From assembly GCF_022458985.1 (NCBI RefSeq), contig NC_061783.1:82913-146912 (forward strand): 64,000 bases of DNA. Reading direction: 5' to 3'. Positions 29,797 to 41,369 of this stretch are shown piece after piece. The DNA is from Mugil cephalus (taxonomy: Eukaryota > Chordata > Actinopteri > Mugiliformes > Mugilidae). The translations under genes and the position numbers were made by a program. The number at the start of each line of letters is the position of its first letter. The first letter of the stretch is position 1. The notes beneath the pieces were generated by a model. The model made no database searches and was not told the DNA's origin. It was given only the letters and a program-made list of their open reading frames with translations.

Positions 29797-32700
29797 ATGG
29801 CTGCTGCGCCTGTGTGCGAAGCTTCTTCAGAAAAAGAAGCTATCGCCGAAGGACTGCTCGACCTCCTGAGACCAACAATCCAGCAGCTGGATTTGCACGT
29901 TCACTCTGTCAGGTAACATCTATAAGTTATTTAGTGTATTTAAACTGCCATCTGTATTAGACGTTACATGCGAAAATCACGTGAATATCCGTCACTGACA
30001 GTAACTCACTGAGACAGACTGTTAGCAGTTGAAGCGTTGAACACATTGAGTCATTGAGTGTGTCGCACACCTAAACGTGTTTTGGCCTTTTGCCCTCATG
30101 ACCGTACATAGGGTTTTAAAACTTGTTTTAAGAGCTTGTTAGGAATATTCGACGAAAAACTAACGATTTTACTGATCTCCAAATGCAGCTTTAAACTGTA
30201 GTTCTTAATATTACTTATATCAACTAATAAATCTACCCTTTGTAAGACACGCTCTCTTGCCGAATTTAAATTATCAAATTTGATTAGTAGGCATTGTTAT
30301 CTGAATGGAGGTGTCTATCACCATTTAGATAACAATCTCTCAGACCCTATAATTCTTTAAAAAATGTGCTTTATAGGCGTCCAGTAATATGTGATTTCAA
30401 CAGTTATCTGATAACATTGTGATAATGTTGACTGTTTGTGTTAAATTGTAATTGAATTCTACCATCTTAATAAAAGCACCTAATTATGATGCCATCCCAA
30501 CTATTAATACTATAAATGGAAAAGGAAAAAAATGCAGATACTACTGATAGCAGAGTGGTTTTAGGAAGGGGAGAAACACAATGGATGCAGTAATATAGCT
30601 CGAGTGTGTGCAGCACTGTGGCGCAGTTGGTAGCACTGATGCTTCACAGCATGAAGTTTACATGTTCTCCCCATGTTTGCATGGGTTTCCTCTGGGCAGA
30701 GGTGCCAGGCCAGGTTGACAATTTGGAAAAAATGGGTATTACTGGGAATACTGTGTTAAAGACTTTATTTTTGGTAGGAAAACTGGAGTGGGGTAAGGAT
30801 CGGTGCTGAGATATCAAATCAGTAGTCTTTCTTATAAGGAGTGCTAAGAGGAATGTAATAAGTCCATTATTATTCACCATAAGTATTATGATGTAGTCAT
30901 ATCATAATAAGTATTCCAACAGATATAGGAAAAGCGTTTTTTTTTTTTCGATGATGGGACTCCATGTAAAAAGGAGGAGAAGATGTTTTTCATTAAAAAG
31001 GTTATATATTGGGGCGGCACAGCGGCTTGGTGGTTAGTGCTGATGCCTCCCAGCGAGAAGGCCTGGCAGTGTGAGTGCGAATGGTTGTTTGTCTGTTTTA
31101 GCCCTGCAATAGGCCGGCGATCTGTTCAGGGTGTACCCCGCCTCTCACCGATTGCAGCTGGGATAGACTTCAGCAACCCCCACGACCCTAGTGAGGATTA
31201 AGCAGTAGTAGAATATATATATTATACATTGCATTAATAAGATCAGTACTAGGTAATGGAAGTGTAGCATATGGTAGCGGAGAGAAGTCTAGAGCGAGAA
31301 GGATATACATAATACAGGCACAGGCACTGAGGGTTGGTTTTGGGGTTGTTTAAGGTCAACGTTTATATGAATCCAATTTTTGGTTGGAACCGCATAAGTC
31401 TTGAACGTTTCTGCCGACCGTCATTACGGATCTAGATCTTTCAGTGACTGGAACCACACTTTTTTGAATCCAGAGTGAATAACACAAATAGCCTGTGTGA
31501 TTACTTTTCGTTAATTTATGTGGATGCCTGAATAGACGACAAACCATTACAAAATCCCCCCATTACAAAAAATTAGGGGCGTATGTCCATATAGCCTACC
31601 ACTCAATGCCCTGAGTTGTCCTACCCTGACATTTACTCTTACCTCACTGAATGTCTGTGTAATGCATGACATCTGTTGTCAATTCATAATCATTCCATAA
31701 TGTTAAATTAATTAATCATGACATAAATGAAAGAGGGAAAAGAATGACAGCTTTAGCAGGCTATGTCCTGCATTGGTAAGAAGCCTTGTTAAAGGGGGTA
31801 CGATTTCAGCATACTCAGGTATGTAAGTTTTACTGTAGTATGCCATCCCTAGAAATGCCATCATATGTTGCACAGTAACAGGTTTTGCGTGTGAAACTAT
31901 GTAGTTTTTGTGGTTTGCTGTCATACCTACACCATGGCCTGAAAGGATTCTCCCAAGGAGCACCACTTGAGCTCTGCAGCTTCTGTAATTTAGGTGTGAT
32001 AGCATCACCTACACCCCCCATCTACCCTCCGGAGGGGTTGGGGTCCCCCTGAGGCGGATGGAGACCCCACTCACTGCAGCTCCCCCAGCCCCAGCGTGAC
32101 AGGGTGACATCTGGGCGAACCCCTGCACACCCAGGCACCGACCCCAGAAAAACTGTCCCTCACCCAAATCATTAACGAGAAAGCAAAGCACCCCGCATAC
32201 AGGGAAACGTGCACATGTCCAACTTCCACAAAGCCAGTAATAAGAGGCGAGCAGAGCACAGAAACATAAAAGACTGATTGGCTCTCATATCATGCTGAAT
32301 CGCAATTGCCACCTCAGCGTTTTTCTTTTTTCTTTTTTTGAGCTCCACCTCTTTCATGGGGAGTGCCAGCTTCACATCCTCTGTGTCCACCCCAGCCTAT
32401 ATCAGTGCCAGCGGGTCTGAACTGAGTGGCACTATGAACCTCTGCCCCTAACTCCGTGGCCACAGGAGCCCCCGACCCCTCTTCCCCAAATAGACCCTCA
32501 CAAAAGTGTTTCCGGTCCATTTTAATATTTATTATGTTTTCGATTTTTTTTTATGTCAAAATATTCATATGCTGCTTGTTCTTCACAAATTCTGATAATA
32601 AAACTTTTTTTAAACTATATTTAAGCCATCAAAAGCAGGTCATTTGTTTTTGTTTTTTTTTTTATTGAAAAATGTAAAAATTTAATCAGCTGATGCATCA

Positions 32701-35700
32701 GCTAATATCAGAATTGGCATCGGCCCAAAATAATACATATCAGTCGGGTCAAAACATTACTCAATAAATTCTTATTTTTAACCAAAAAATGTATATTATT
32801 TCATTGGATCAGTGAGAAACCTCCAACTGTAACTCAGTGGTACAAAGACATTTTTAGAGTTTTTGGAGTTACCCATGGAAACACAAAGTGCCAAATTAAA
32901 AGGAAATGACAACATACAACCTGCCTAAGGATCTAAGTAAAATTTTCCACAGGAAAAACATTAGTTTAGGAAGTCTGAGACTGAGTTGACCAGTGATAAG
33001 AAATATTTCTTAACGGGCTGCCCCTCCAACACACCGTAGTGTGAAAGAGGGCACTGACAAAGTTTTTGCCTGCTGCTCCAATATCAATTTCTTTATAGAT
33101 CGATAGATTCTCCTGATCAAGTATGTAATGTGGGACTGAAATAAGGCTTTCAGCCCTGTGCATTCGTGCGTGCATGTTATGAGGGGCATTTTATATGAGG
33201 GGCATTTTATGCCAGCGAACTATACTAAAACCTCTAACATGCGTGTGTAATTTCCATTCACTTTGAACGGACAGGCGAGCTTCACATAGGCGTCACGCAG
33301 ACGCTGCACACGCGTTGTTACGCATACATCAACGTGAAGGGTGAACTATGCCTCAAATACGCAACATGAAAACCACGTGTGACTGTTAAGTACAGTTCTA
33401 CATGAGCGTAGTCACACACTGTGTAGTGTTTGTGGAAATCATATAGGGAGGCGTCATTCCAGTGCCGTACCAGGCGTTAACGCAGCGGACACCTGTGCGC
33501 ACGCTTGTCTCAGTGTAGAAATAATCATTTACTTTATGATGACAAATTTCGAGTTTAACAGCTGCTTCACGTCACAATTCAAGCAGTCCATGTATTACCA
33601 AGAGAGACGATGTGACAGTTTAGACTATTTCAGTCACACGTGCACACGTCCAGGCATCTGAACTGTTGGCTTTAGTACAATAGTGACACACGCGTTAATG
33701 CTGCGTAACTATAACAGGATGTTGAGGTATATCAGGGACTGTACCATTGCTCAGATGCAAAACTGGTACACTGGATCATCAGGACCTGACAGTTATTCAT
33801 TTTCTATGTTCTGCAGCATATCTACACAGATCAGCTGTTACACATAGTCTCAGGTTCATACGGGATTGTTGATAAGAAAGCATAACTTATAGATGAACCC
33901 CAAGCCCCAACAGAGCTGTCAGGATATTTTTATTTTTAAGTGGCTGAAATTATTTCAATTATCCCTTTCACCCTTACTATCATTAATTATCAATTCAATA
34001 TCATTCAATATCAATATCAATTCAATAACCTTGAGAGTGAGAGAGACTAACAGGTACCTGTAAGCCTACCTTTTGTCAGTTTGATAAGGATGGAATGGAA
34101 TTTACACGTGCACATTACAGGTTTGATATCATCGCATAGGCGCTGTATATGCGTTTTAGTATAGTTCGCTGGCATAAAATGCCCCTCATAGTGCGTGCAT
34201 GCGTGCGTCCATGCGTGCGCGCGCATACCCTAAACCTTATATGTCATTACTTTATTCTTTGCAGAGAAAGCCAGGTAGAATTGAGGGAACACGTTGACAA
34301 TCTGGCCACAGGTAATTTTCTGTATTAATTAGCTTGTCAATATCTTACTATAACATCAGCATTAAAGTTACGTTCATGAAGTCATGTGTAATGTACATTC
34401 ATTTCAGAGTTATGCAGGATAAATGAACATCAGAAGGTGGCCTTAGACCTGGACCCTTATGTAAAGAAGCTGCTGAATGCAAGACGCAGAGTGGTGCTTG
34501 TAAACAACATACTTCAGAATGCTCAGGTGAGTGACTAGTAATGGCCTGTTTTCAAAACAGCACACATCAATACATTTAACAATGGGTGTTAACATGTACA
34601 CTTCAACCCTAAGCATTTCTATACGTTACTCTGAGGAGTCATCCATCCATTCATTCATTATCTGCAACCGCTTGTGCTGTGGAAGGTTGTGGGAGTGCTG
34701 GAGCCTATCCCAGCTGTATTGAGCAAGAAGTAGGGTCTGACACATGGTCGAAATCCGTAAATAATAAGAAGAGTGCCTCTCTTTGTCCGTTTCTCGCATC
34801 TCCCATATTGCTTAGTATGTGTGACATGTGTTGCATCGCATGCTGCAGCACTCTCCTGGCCCCAGCTGTGCAGCTTGCAAAACACACTGTGATGTATCGA
34901 CGAAAAGACATATGACAGTCAAGGTATCTGAGACAGTCATGAGCAGCATGGGGGCTCCCCAAGGGACGGTGCTGGCACTGTTCCTTGCAAGCGGAGTTTC
35001 AGGAACCACCTGCATCTGAACACCACCAAGCCCACGGAAATGGTCATCAATTTCCGCAGGTCCAATTCCAAAACCCCCCACCGCCCCTCGATGACAAACT
35101 GGACTTATAGTACTTGTAGTATGGCCAGAGCCAGAGGACCTCAGTGTTCACAAGGGTTCATACAGTAATAGCGGGTCAAACAAATAAGATGGCCCAAGAC
35201 CTCTAAGACATTTAAAAACTACTAAAAGAACCTTAAAATCGATGCTGAAACGGACGAGGAGCCAATGCAGCGATGGTGTAATGTCTTTCCGCCTTCTGGT
35301 CCTTGTCAGCACTTGTGCGGTGGAATTTTGTAGTAACTGTAAGTTGGAAATTATTTTTTTGGGAAAACCAGAGAGCAGAGCATTACAGTAATCCAGATGA
35401 CAGGAGATAAAAGCAGCATCCCCATGTTAGCCTGAGAGAGAAACGGACAGACTCTGGCTATATTCTTAAGATGGTACAGTGATCAGAAAAGATCCATTTA
35501 TACAAAAAACTGTAGATAGTATTCTAACTGTATATTGTATTGTACATGTAGGGAGACACACGCAATAGGCTACTGGTTTAAAATCTAGTGACTGATGACA
35601 CAGGGGAAGACTGATGGAGAGCTCAGATCAGACAAGTTTTGGGGCACCCCTTGTGATCCACCAGGTTGGGAACCACTGATTTAGAGTACATGAGTCAAAC

Positions 35701-36167
35701 ATTTTTGTATATTAGCTTAATTTCATAGCTTAGTGTAGACACTGTCCAATGTGACAGAGCCTTCAACAGTTAACCAACATTACAGAAAAAATAAAGCGTT
35801 AAAATTAGCTTATATTTCTATAAGACAACAGGTAAAACACTGGAAATGGTAGACCGCTTGTGTTTTTAATTAATAGTACTTAAGCTGACTGGTTATTAAG
35901 CGTTAAGACTTTAACTTTTAGCTTATTCATATTCTTTCAGTCTCTTAGCTAAACTAATGGAGTTGTTTCATCTCCTGCTGAACACACTAGACTTTGTTAT
36001 GTGCAAATAGAGCTAAACAGAAAGTGATACAGTCAGGTAACTTCAATATCTGTCTCCAGGAACGTCTGAGGCGTCTCAACCACAATGTGGCCAAAGAGAC
36101 AGCAAGACGAAAGACAATGCTGGAGGCATCAGGAGTGTTCACCTCTCGTTCCCCCAGTAAAACCTGA
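29797..36167 (+). CDS. snapin: SNAPIN (BLOC-1 and BORC subunit, SNAP-associated protein)
   Basis: A small coiled-coil protein. In animals it is a subunit of BLOC-1 (lysosome-related organelle biogenesis) and BORC (lysosome positioning), and it binds SNAP-25. Four exons join in frame: 29797-29912, 34265-34311, 34408-34526 and 36060-36167 (TGA 36165-36167). 390 nt encode 129 residues (human 136). The N-terminus MAAAPVCEASSEKEA is the variable part; IAEGLLDLLRPTIQQLD, ESQVELREHVDNLA, NEHQKVALDLDPYVKKLLNA and RRRVVLVNNILQNAQERL match the conserved helical core; the C-terminus is SRSPSKT. All junctions are GT-AG (donors GTAACA, GTAATT, GTGAGT). Start: an ATG in AAAATGG context that gives the family N-terminus. 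The 4.35-kb first intron holds SINE, LTR-element and MITE sequence. Confidence 0.98.
30603..30715 (+). repeat. SINE fragment in snapin intron 1
   Basis: Contains cactgtggcgcagttggtagcac, which corresponds to the A-box side of the tRNA-type SINE, and acatgttctccccatgtttgc from its body, with the B-box region deleted. Plus orientation. Confidence 0.65.
31010..31205 (+). repeat. SINE copy in snapin intron 1
   Basis: Begins ggggcggcacagcggcttgg, continues ggttagtgctgatgcctccc, has a deletion, then the tail ccggcgatctgttcagggtg, taccccgcctctcaccg and gcagctgggatagacttcag, ending ctagtgaggattaagcagta. The same tail occurs, reversed, at 34640-34735 and inside the LINE at 48170-48279. Confidence 0.8.
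31206..31711. other. snapin intron sequence, unassigned
   Basis: No coding or repeat match recognised. Confidence 0.4.
31712..32010 (-). pseudogene. LTR retroelement Pol fragment
   Basis: On the minus strand a short segment resembles the thumb/connection part of a retroelement reverse transcriptase: a block of the form FLGMAYYSKTYIPEYAEI, then PPLTRLLTN. The remnant is about 100 residues and the frame changes near 31990. No long terminal repeats were seen around it. It is an old, broken copy. Gypsy-like and endogenous-retrovirus-like origins are both possible. Confidence 0.55.
32011..33193. other. snapin intron sequence, unassigned GC-rich then AT-rich
   Basis: Positions 32011-32160 are C-rich (ccctccggagg, ccccagcgtgaca) and may belong to the same retroelement, but no protein block is recognisable. 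32520-32780 is T-rich. Confidence 0.35.
33194..34190. mobile_element. 997-bp MITE with perfect 37-bp terminal inverted repeats
   Basis: 33194-33230 is the exact reverse complement of 34154-34190 (starting tatgaggggcattttatgcc). The next 60 bp on each side match imperfectly. A partial extra copy of the left end, gaggggcattttat, lies at 33181-33194. The interior is rich in acgcgt, cacacg and similar words and has no reading frame. It lies 74 bp upstream of snapin exon 2. Confidence 0.88.
34191..34226. repeat. GTGC/GCGT-rich microsatellite
   Basis: gtgcgtgcatgcgtgcgtcc followed by atgcgtgcgcgcgc. A short alternating purine-pyrimidine tract just right of the MITE. Confidence 0.7.
34640..34735 (-). 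repeat. SINE tail, minus orientation, in snapin intron 3
   Basis: atccattcattcattatctg, gcaaccgcttgtgctg and gagcctatcccagctgtatt are the reverse of the tail of the SINE at 31010-31205, with its (GGAT)-like end reading catccatccattcattc. Confidence 0.7.
34920..35110 (+). pseudogene. LINE reverse transcriptase fragment
   Basis: The plus strand reads SSMGAPQGTVLALFL, a reverse transcriptase block (usual form GxPQGxVLxPxLF), then after a deletion LNTTKPTEMVINFRRS, the block that follows the catalytic YxDD. The YADD-containing part itself is deleted. Confidence 0.75.
35111..35440 (-). pseudogene. L2-like LINE C-terminal fragment, minus orientation
   Basis: Words such as cttaaaatcgatgctgaaac, gagccaatgcag, ggtgtaatgt and cattacagtaatccagatga are usual in the reverse strand of the end of L2-type LINEs. 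No open frame remains. Confidence 0.5.
35441..36059. other. Rest of snapin intron 3
   Basis: Unassigned. The segment 35640-35690 (ggggcaccccttgtgatcca, ccaggttgggaaccactgat) looks like the end of a hAT element in minus orientation (reverse: atcagtggttcccaacctgg). Confidence 0.4.
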
Positions 36168-38395
36168 GGCTCCTTCACTTGTTCTACACCGCAAATACTG
36201 CAAGCTTTTCTGGCCAGAAGGGATATGTCAAGACAGGAAATTGCAACACCAAGGCACCAGTCTTCATTTGATGTCTGATGACTTGCTGATGTTCTGCACT
36301 GCTTTTGTCATCATAAAACTTCAGGTTGCTCTCAGCATTCATCAGCTTTGTGTAGCATTATGTCTTGTCATGTTGGAAAAAAGGACTCATTTCTTATGGT
36401 GTTACTGGATTACACATTCTGTATAACAAGTACATGTTGGTAGTATTTGTCTTCTAATGTACATGAAATCCATTGATTTTACCGTATACCTTTACTCATT
36501 AGCAAAATTTTTAGAAAGGTTTACCTTCATCCATCTTCATGCTTTATGCTGTCTGGTCTGGGAGAACATATGTGGTCTAAAAAAGTCTCTTAACTGATTT
36601 TAGAACATTAGCATTCACCTGCTTCCTATTATCCCAACCAAGAAAAATTAAAGACGTCAATCCCATGCACAAACACTTGTGATTTTCATTGTTGGTATGA
36701 TATTCTTTGCATGACTTTGAATGTTTATAGATAATACATTAATACATTTTGTTCTATTGTGACTTCATCAACAGGCTAATGAAAACATATTCTGCTGTCG
36801 GCCAGAACATAAATGTTTAAGATTTACATTTTTTTGTTCTAAGCAGCAGGGTCCAATAGCATTTTCAGTGGAAGCTAGCGATATGTAGGGACCAGCTGGT
36901 GTCAAGCACTTGTGACTGTGTGACCATCAAGATGCACGACATATGAAAAATTAACTGGCTTGTACTTATTATTATTATTATTATTATTATTATCATAATT
37001 ATTATTATTATTGCTCCTATAACTGAGTGACACATGAATCCGTCATATTCATTAGCTTCACTCTGTCATGTGTTGTAGTCAGTGATCCTATACTGGGCCA
37101 AAGATTATCCAGAGTTATTTATACCATGCTTTGTACATTTTGCATAAAGCAATTAAATCAATCCATAATTTTTTACATGGAGAAACAAAATCCACTGCCT
37201 ATATAAAACGCAACTTGTGTTTTAAGTACTTGTACAGTACTTATAGTTTAGGGTATAATGTATTTTTCAACCTCAGTCTATTGTATGATATTCCCAAGAT
37301 TTTTTTTTAACCAAACAGGTAAAGAAAAATAATTCATACATTTTGTGAAAATGTTAGCTGTTATTGTGATTCTATTATTTAACTTCCAGAATCCCACTTT
37401 TTACTTTTACTTTTTTTACTTTAAAAACAAGTAATCAGTGAAGTAACTAGGTTACTTTTTAAGGGAGCAATCACCACTCTGTAACCAGATTACTTTTTCA
37501 AAGTGACTGTTGCAAAACTGTCGGTTGTGACTGATCATGGATCTAGCAGCTACGGACTGCTGCACGGATGCACTACGGCGAGTCACTTTTACTGCCAAAA
37601 TCAAGTGAATTTAAAGACATCACTTATACTACGGTGCATGTAGCTACCCAGTCTATAAAAACATCAATACAGAATTGTAGGGGGAATCAAATTATTAAAC
37701 AATCAAGTCTAATAACTGCACTCATCAAAAGGGGGCACCACTCACAGGCATACACTGTATCCTGTAAGACTTAATCAATTAACATTGGATCAATATTAAT
37801 TATAAGTAAATAATTAATCTCATATCTGAGGCGTAAGCTCTCAGTACAGGGATCATCTATTTCCAGCTCACAAGGACCTTCTGACAATGACTTAAGTAAA
37901 ATATGTGGTTTATTTACAATGGTGAATAGTGAATAATAAATAATATGATGAATAATGGGGTAATAGAAAATGATGAGGATACTGAAATGAGTTTAATGAA
38001 AATGAGAAGTAGACTGTGAATGCAAATGGAACCTAATTTCTTAAATTAATTATTATTTGTTTAAGTTTCATGTAGTTACAACACACATCAACTCTGCTCA
38101 AATATGAAGGTAATAGTCTACTTATGGGAACTCTTTGGATGCTGCACTGAACAGCTTGAGCGGGTGATCTTTATCTGCCACAGGTGGTCCAGGTGCGGAG
38201 AAGTCCAGTCGTTTTTAACTCTGGTGCCTGTTGGTAGATTATACATAAATGGGAGAAAAGTTTTAAATCCTTTTTCGTTAGCACGGGAATGTGCCTAAAA
38301 GCTTGTTTTGTGGTCTCAGAATTTTGCAAAGGAAACGACAACAGTCCTGCCAGTATGGACCTCTCCTGGTGGATCAGGGGTAGGGATGTATACAG
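36168..38395. other. snapin 3' UTR and intergenic sequence
   Basis: The 3' UTR starts at 36168. A candidate polyadenylation signal ATTAAA lies at 36647-36652 and another at 37152-37157; neither is proven. A (TTA)n microsatellite lies at 36967-37014. 37440-37520 has words (gtaactaggttac, gattactttttcaa, gtgactgttgcaa) found also at 19660-19700, so a repeat is shared there. No further gene. Confidence 0.45.
36967..37014. repeat. (TTA)n microsatellite
   Basis: About fifteen ATT/TTA units with one interruption (tcataatt). Confidence 0.9.
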
Positions 38396-38484
38396 AGTAC
38401 CAGTATTGTTTGGTACCGGTCCAGAATCTTAACGGTACTGGGGTGTCATTAAGATTCTGGACAAACAATACTGTTATTGGTACT
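38396..38484. repeat. Hairpin-forming short inverted repeat
   Basis: 38419-38432 (gtccagaatcttaa) pairs exactly with 38449-38462. Further out agtaccagtattgttt (38396-38411) pairs with the complement of aaacaatactg and ttggtact (38463-38484), with two small bulges. The loop is 16 nt. It is either the core of a small MITE or a transcribed hairpin. Confidence 0.8.
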
Positions 38485-39175
38485 TTTTGAACGTCTAACT
38501 GTCTGCCTAACTGATGCGTAATCATAACACTACCGCAGTCGATAGGTGATGACGCAGCGCCTAGTTGACTGATCATTTCCACAGAAAGGTCTAAGCCAGG
38601 CATCACCCCGGTCCAGGCACGGACCCAGTGACATTTCTGGTCGAACCCATTCAAATTCTAATATTAATATATGGGGGAACAAGCCCAGTTGTATCAATAA
38701 GACTGTTCTCCAGGGATCAAAGCGCTCTGGTGGACTGGCCCTACCAAATTTTCTCTTCTACTATTGGGCTTGCAGCATACAGAAGCTAATGTACTGGTTC
38801 AAAGATAAACAAATTGCACGAAAGGCAGAATGGGTGTGATTAGAGTTGTCTTCGTGTCAACATTTTTTAAATTCAGTAATTTGTTTGGCCTTACCCTTTA
38901 TTTACAGTAACTTGAGCTCAAACACAATAGTCATAGTCAAAAGTCAAAAGACATTTTGGATTGCAAGGGCCTTCAATCCTCTCTCTCATTAAATCAAATC
39001 ACATGTTCATTCCTTCTTGTACAGACCCTGCATTCAACCTATGGCTTGAAAATGGGATTAGAACAATCCGTGACTTACGCATAGAAGAGGTATTTGCATC
39101 CTTTTCACAGAAAATGTTTGAAAATTGAATAAAACATATTTACAAAAAAACAAAAACAAACATACATAACATTAA
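38485..39175. other. Intergenic, unassigned
   Basis: No gene recognised. The stretch 38700-38830 (gttctccagggatcaaag, ttggactggcc, tattgggcttgcagc) may be a retroelement relic, but the match is too weak to call. Confidence 0.3.
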
Positions 39176-39586
39176 CCCTTTAAGACCTGAACATCCATGT
39201 GCACATAAAAAGAAGCTTGCAGTATTTGAATTACCATAACTCACTGATGAAATTCAAAGTGTGGCTGAACACTTTGAAGTTGCGCTTTCTGGAAAAAAAA
39301 AAAAGAGCTGCCATTGTGGTAATGATAACGCACCACTGCTGTCGGTTCCAGGTTGAGGACCGAAGCATGATCACGGAGCCCCAGGAAGAGAGTTTTTTTT
39401 GGAGGAATTTGTTAGTAAAAACAAAGTTTTTAGTTATACCCCTGAGATGTCATGAAGGTCTTCCAGACAAAAGCACAACTTCCCAGTGTTCAACCACACT
39501 TTGAATATTGTCAATAGCGCAAACAACTGTGAGGTACGGTAAGTCAAAATCGGCGTACTTTGACAGATCCTTCAGGCTTTAAATGG
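39176..39586. mobile_element. piggyBac-type MITE (411 bp), copy 2
   Basis: TTAA on both sides (39172-39175, 39587-39590). Its left end, cctttaagacctgaac, is the reverse complement of the right end of the copy at 15548-15934, and internal words (gcttgcagtatttgaatt, aaatttgttagtaaaaac with small changes) match in reverse orientation. The right end has decayed. Confidence 0.8.
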
Positions 39587-39746
39587 TTAATAAAAACGTA
39601 AGTCCTGTGTTTTTTTGCTTTAGCTCTATTGCAGCCGACCGCACAGCAGATAGACAGCATATCGACAGCGTACTTCCTGTATCTGACGTCATAAAGATGG
39701 CGCCGTTGAGACGGTGTGACGTCACTGTGAAACCCATGAATAACGT

Positions 39747-40950
39747 GAAATCAAGTAGTTCTCGGAGGATATGCACATCAGAGACATATTAATGCACAAT
39801 TAACACACACGTGTTTGTAAGCGTATGTGGATATAAAAGCATGCGCAAAGTGATGAAGAAAATGGTATTAACAATGGCAGCCTTGGCTTTGTTAGAAGAT
39901 CTCGCAAATGGTAACATTAGGCGCGAGAGAGTGTTTAGAAAACGCAAAGATTTACTCGCAAACGACGACGAGTGGCTCATGAGTCGTTTTCGTTTACCGA
40001 GGCCAGTATTACTGGAACTGTGCACAGAGCTGCAGCCCATCTGTGTCCACACAGGTGCTGACTACTCTGGGGTTCCTGGCAACAGGGGCTTTCCAACCTG
40101 AACTGGCTGACCGGTCAGGAGTGTGTCGATCAACCCTGACCCGAGCCATGCCAGCTGTGTGGGACGGTATCATCAAAATGTCATCCAGGTACATCAAATT
40201 CCCATTCAATGCTGTTGAACAGGCCAACATTAAAGCGCAGCTTACAGCAAGAGCCGGTTTCCCTAATGTAATCAGAGCTATTGACTTCACACACACATGC
40301 TATCAAAGCGCCATTACAGGATGAATTTGTTTTTGTCAACAGGGAACATTTTCATTCCATAAATGTTCAAATAATATGTGATGCGCAAATGCAGCTCACT
40401 AACATCGTGGAAAGGTGGCCTGGTTCAACGCATGACTCGTTCATTCTGACCAACAGCATGGTTGGGAACAGGCTGGAGGCTGGCATGGTGCAGGATCGAT
40501 GGCTTCTCGGTGAGTAAATAATTTATCCGTTAATAAAGTTGTTTTGCCCTAAGTGTTCGTTTCCCACTGAAGCACCTATAATTAGAAAGAAAGAAAAAAG
40601 TTAGTGTGATTCAATCAAATGGTGTATGAACAAAGGAAACTAGATCTATTTCGCACGTTTTCTGCCTTCATTTGACCCCAGGGGACATTGGCTACCCCCT
40701 GAGAAGGTGGCTGTTGATCCCTCTCACCAACCCTGGCACCGATCAAGAGAGGGGATACAATGACCTCCAGTCCTGAACTCGGGCAGTGGTGGAGAGGGCA
40801 ATCTGCCCGCTGAAGAGACCCTGGCGCTGCTTGGACAGGTTGCGGGAAGTGCTGCTCTATGACCGGCGAAGGTGTGCCACATTGTAATGCCCCGTAGTGT
40901 AGCAGCTTTAATCTGGTTGCTTGAAGAATAAATGCTCCAGGGCCAGAATG
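39747..40950 (+). pseudogene. PIF/Harbinger transposase (HARBI1-like), left copy
   Basis: Positions 39811-40020 encode an N-terminal part with ALALLEDLANG, DDEWLMSRFRL and PVLLELC. After a small frame change, 40050-40324 and 40281-40509 carry LTTLGFLATGAFQPELADRS, then FPNVIRAIDFTH (nuclease first Asp block), EFVFVNREHFHSINVQIICDA and WPGSTHDSF. A GT-AG intron (40510-40681) joins LLG to DIGYPLRRWLL, which is the usual GDSGY block. A stop interrupts the later RAVVERAI segment, where the usual form is R-x-x-V-E-R-x-x-G. The copy is dead but recent. Confidence 0.88.
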
Positions 40951-40969
40951 TGGGATCTGCACTTTATTC

Positions 40970-41058
40970 CCTATCAGAGCAGGGGGGACACAGTGAGCAG
41001 AGACACAGGCACAAGCTCTCTCTCAGCAGCATTATACACTCTTCCCAGGTTCTGGGCC
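40970..41058. repeat. Direct repeat between the Harbinger copies, unit 1
   Basis: Starts ctatcagagcaggggggaca and runs to cccaggttctgggc. The same sequence occurs as 41370-41429 plus 41627-41656, with about 200 bp between the two parts. Confidence 0.85.
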
Positions 41059-41369
41059 TTTTGTTTTTAAGGAAAATGAATATAGATATATGATTACAAA
41101 TAAAATGTACACACCAAAATGTGCCATTAAATATGAATTTTGCATTTCTAAATTAATTTACATCAATAATAAACAACAAACAAAGCAATATATAGCATAT
41201 TCAAAGTGACCTGGGTCCCTATTTCAATAAAATAAAAACGTTTTTTCTATGTGTCCTATGTCCTTTAATTAGTACAACACACTCATACTGTGGATATCCC
41301 TCTAGGCAGACCATTTAAAATCATAAAATTAACAGTTTTAACCATTTAATAATGAATTTAGTGACGAAC

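Noticed and set aside
30603..30715. Possible tRNA gene from the A-box-like word tggcgcagttggtagc
   Set aside because: No cloverleaf can be completed and no B box follows; the downstream words match the body of a fish SINE.
31712..32520. Possible intact endogenous retrovirus
   Set aside because: Only one short Pol-like block is visible, with frame changes; no long terminal repeats, gag or env blocks were recognised.
34679..35081. Several overlapping open frames on both strands
   Set aside because: They coincide with a SINE tail and LINE pieces; only the plus-strand LINE blocks have recognisable motifs.
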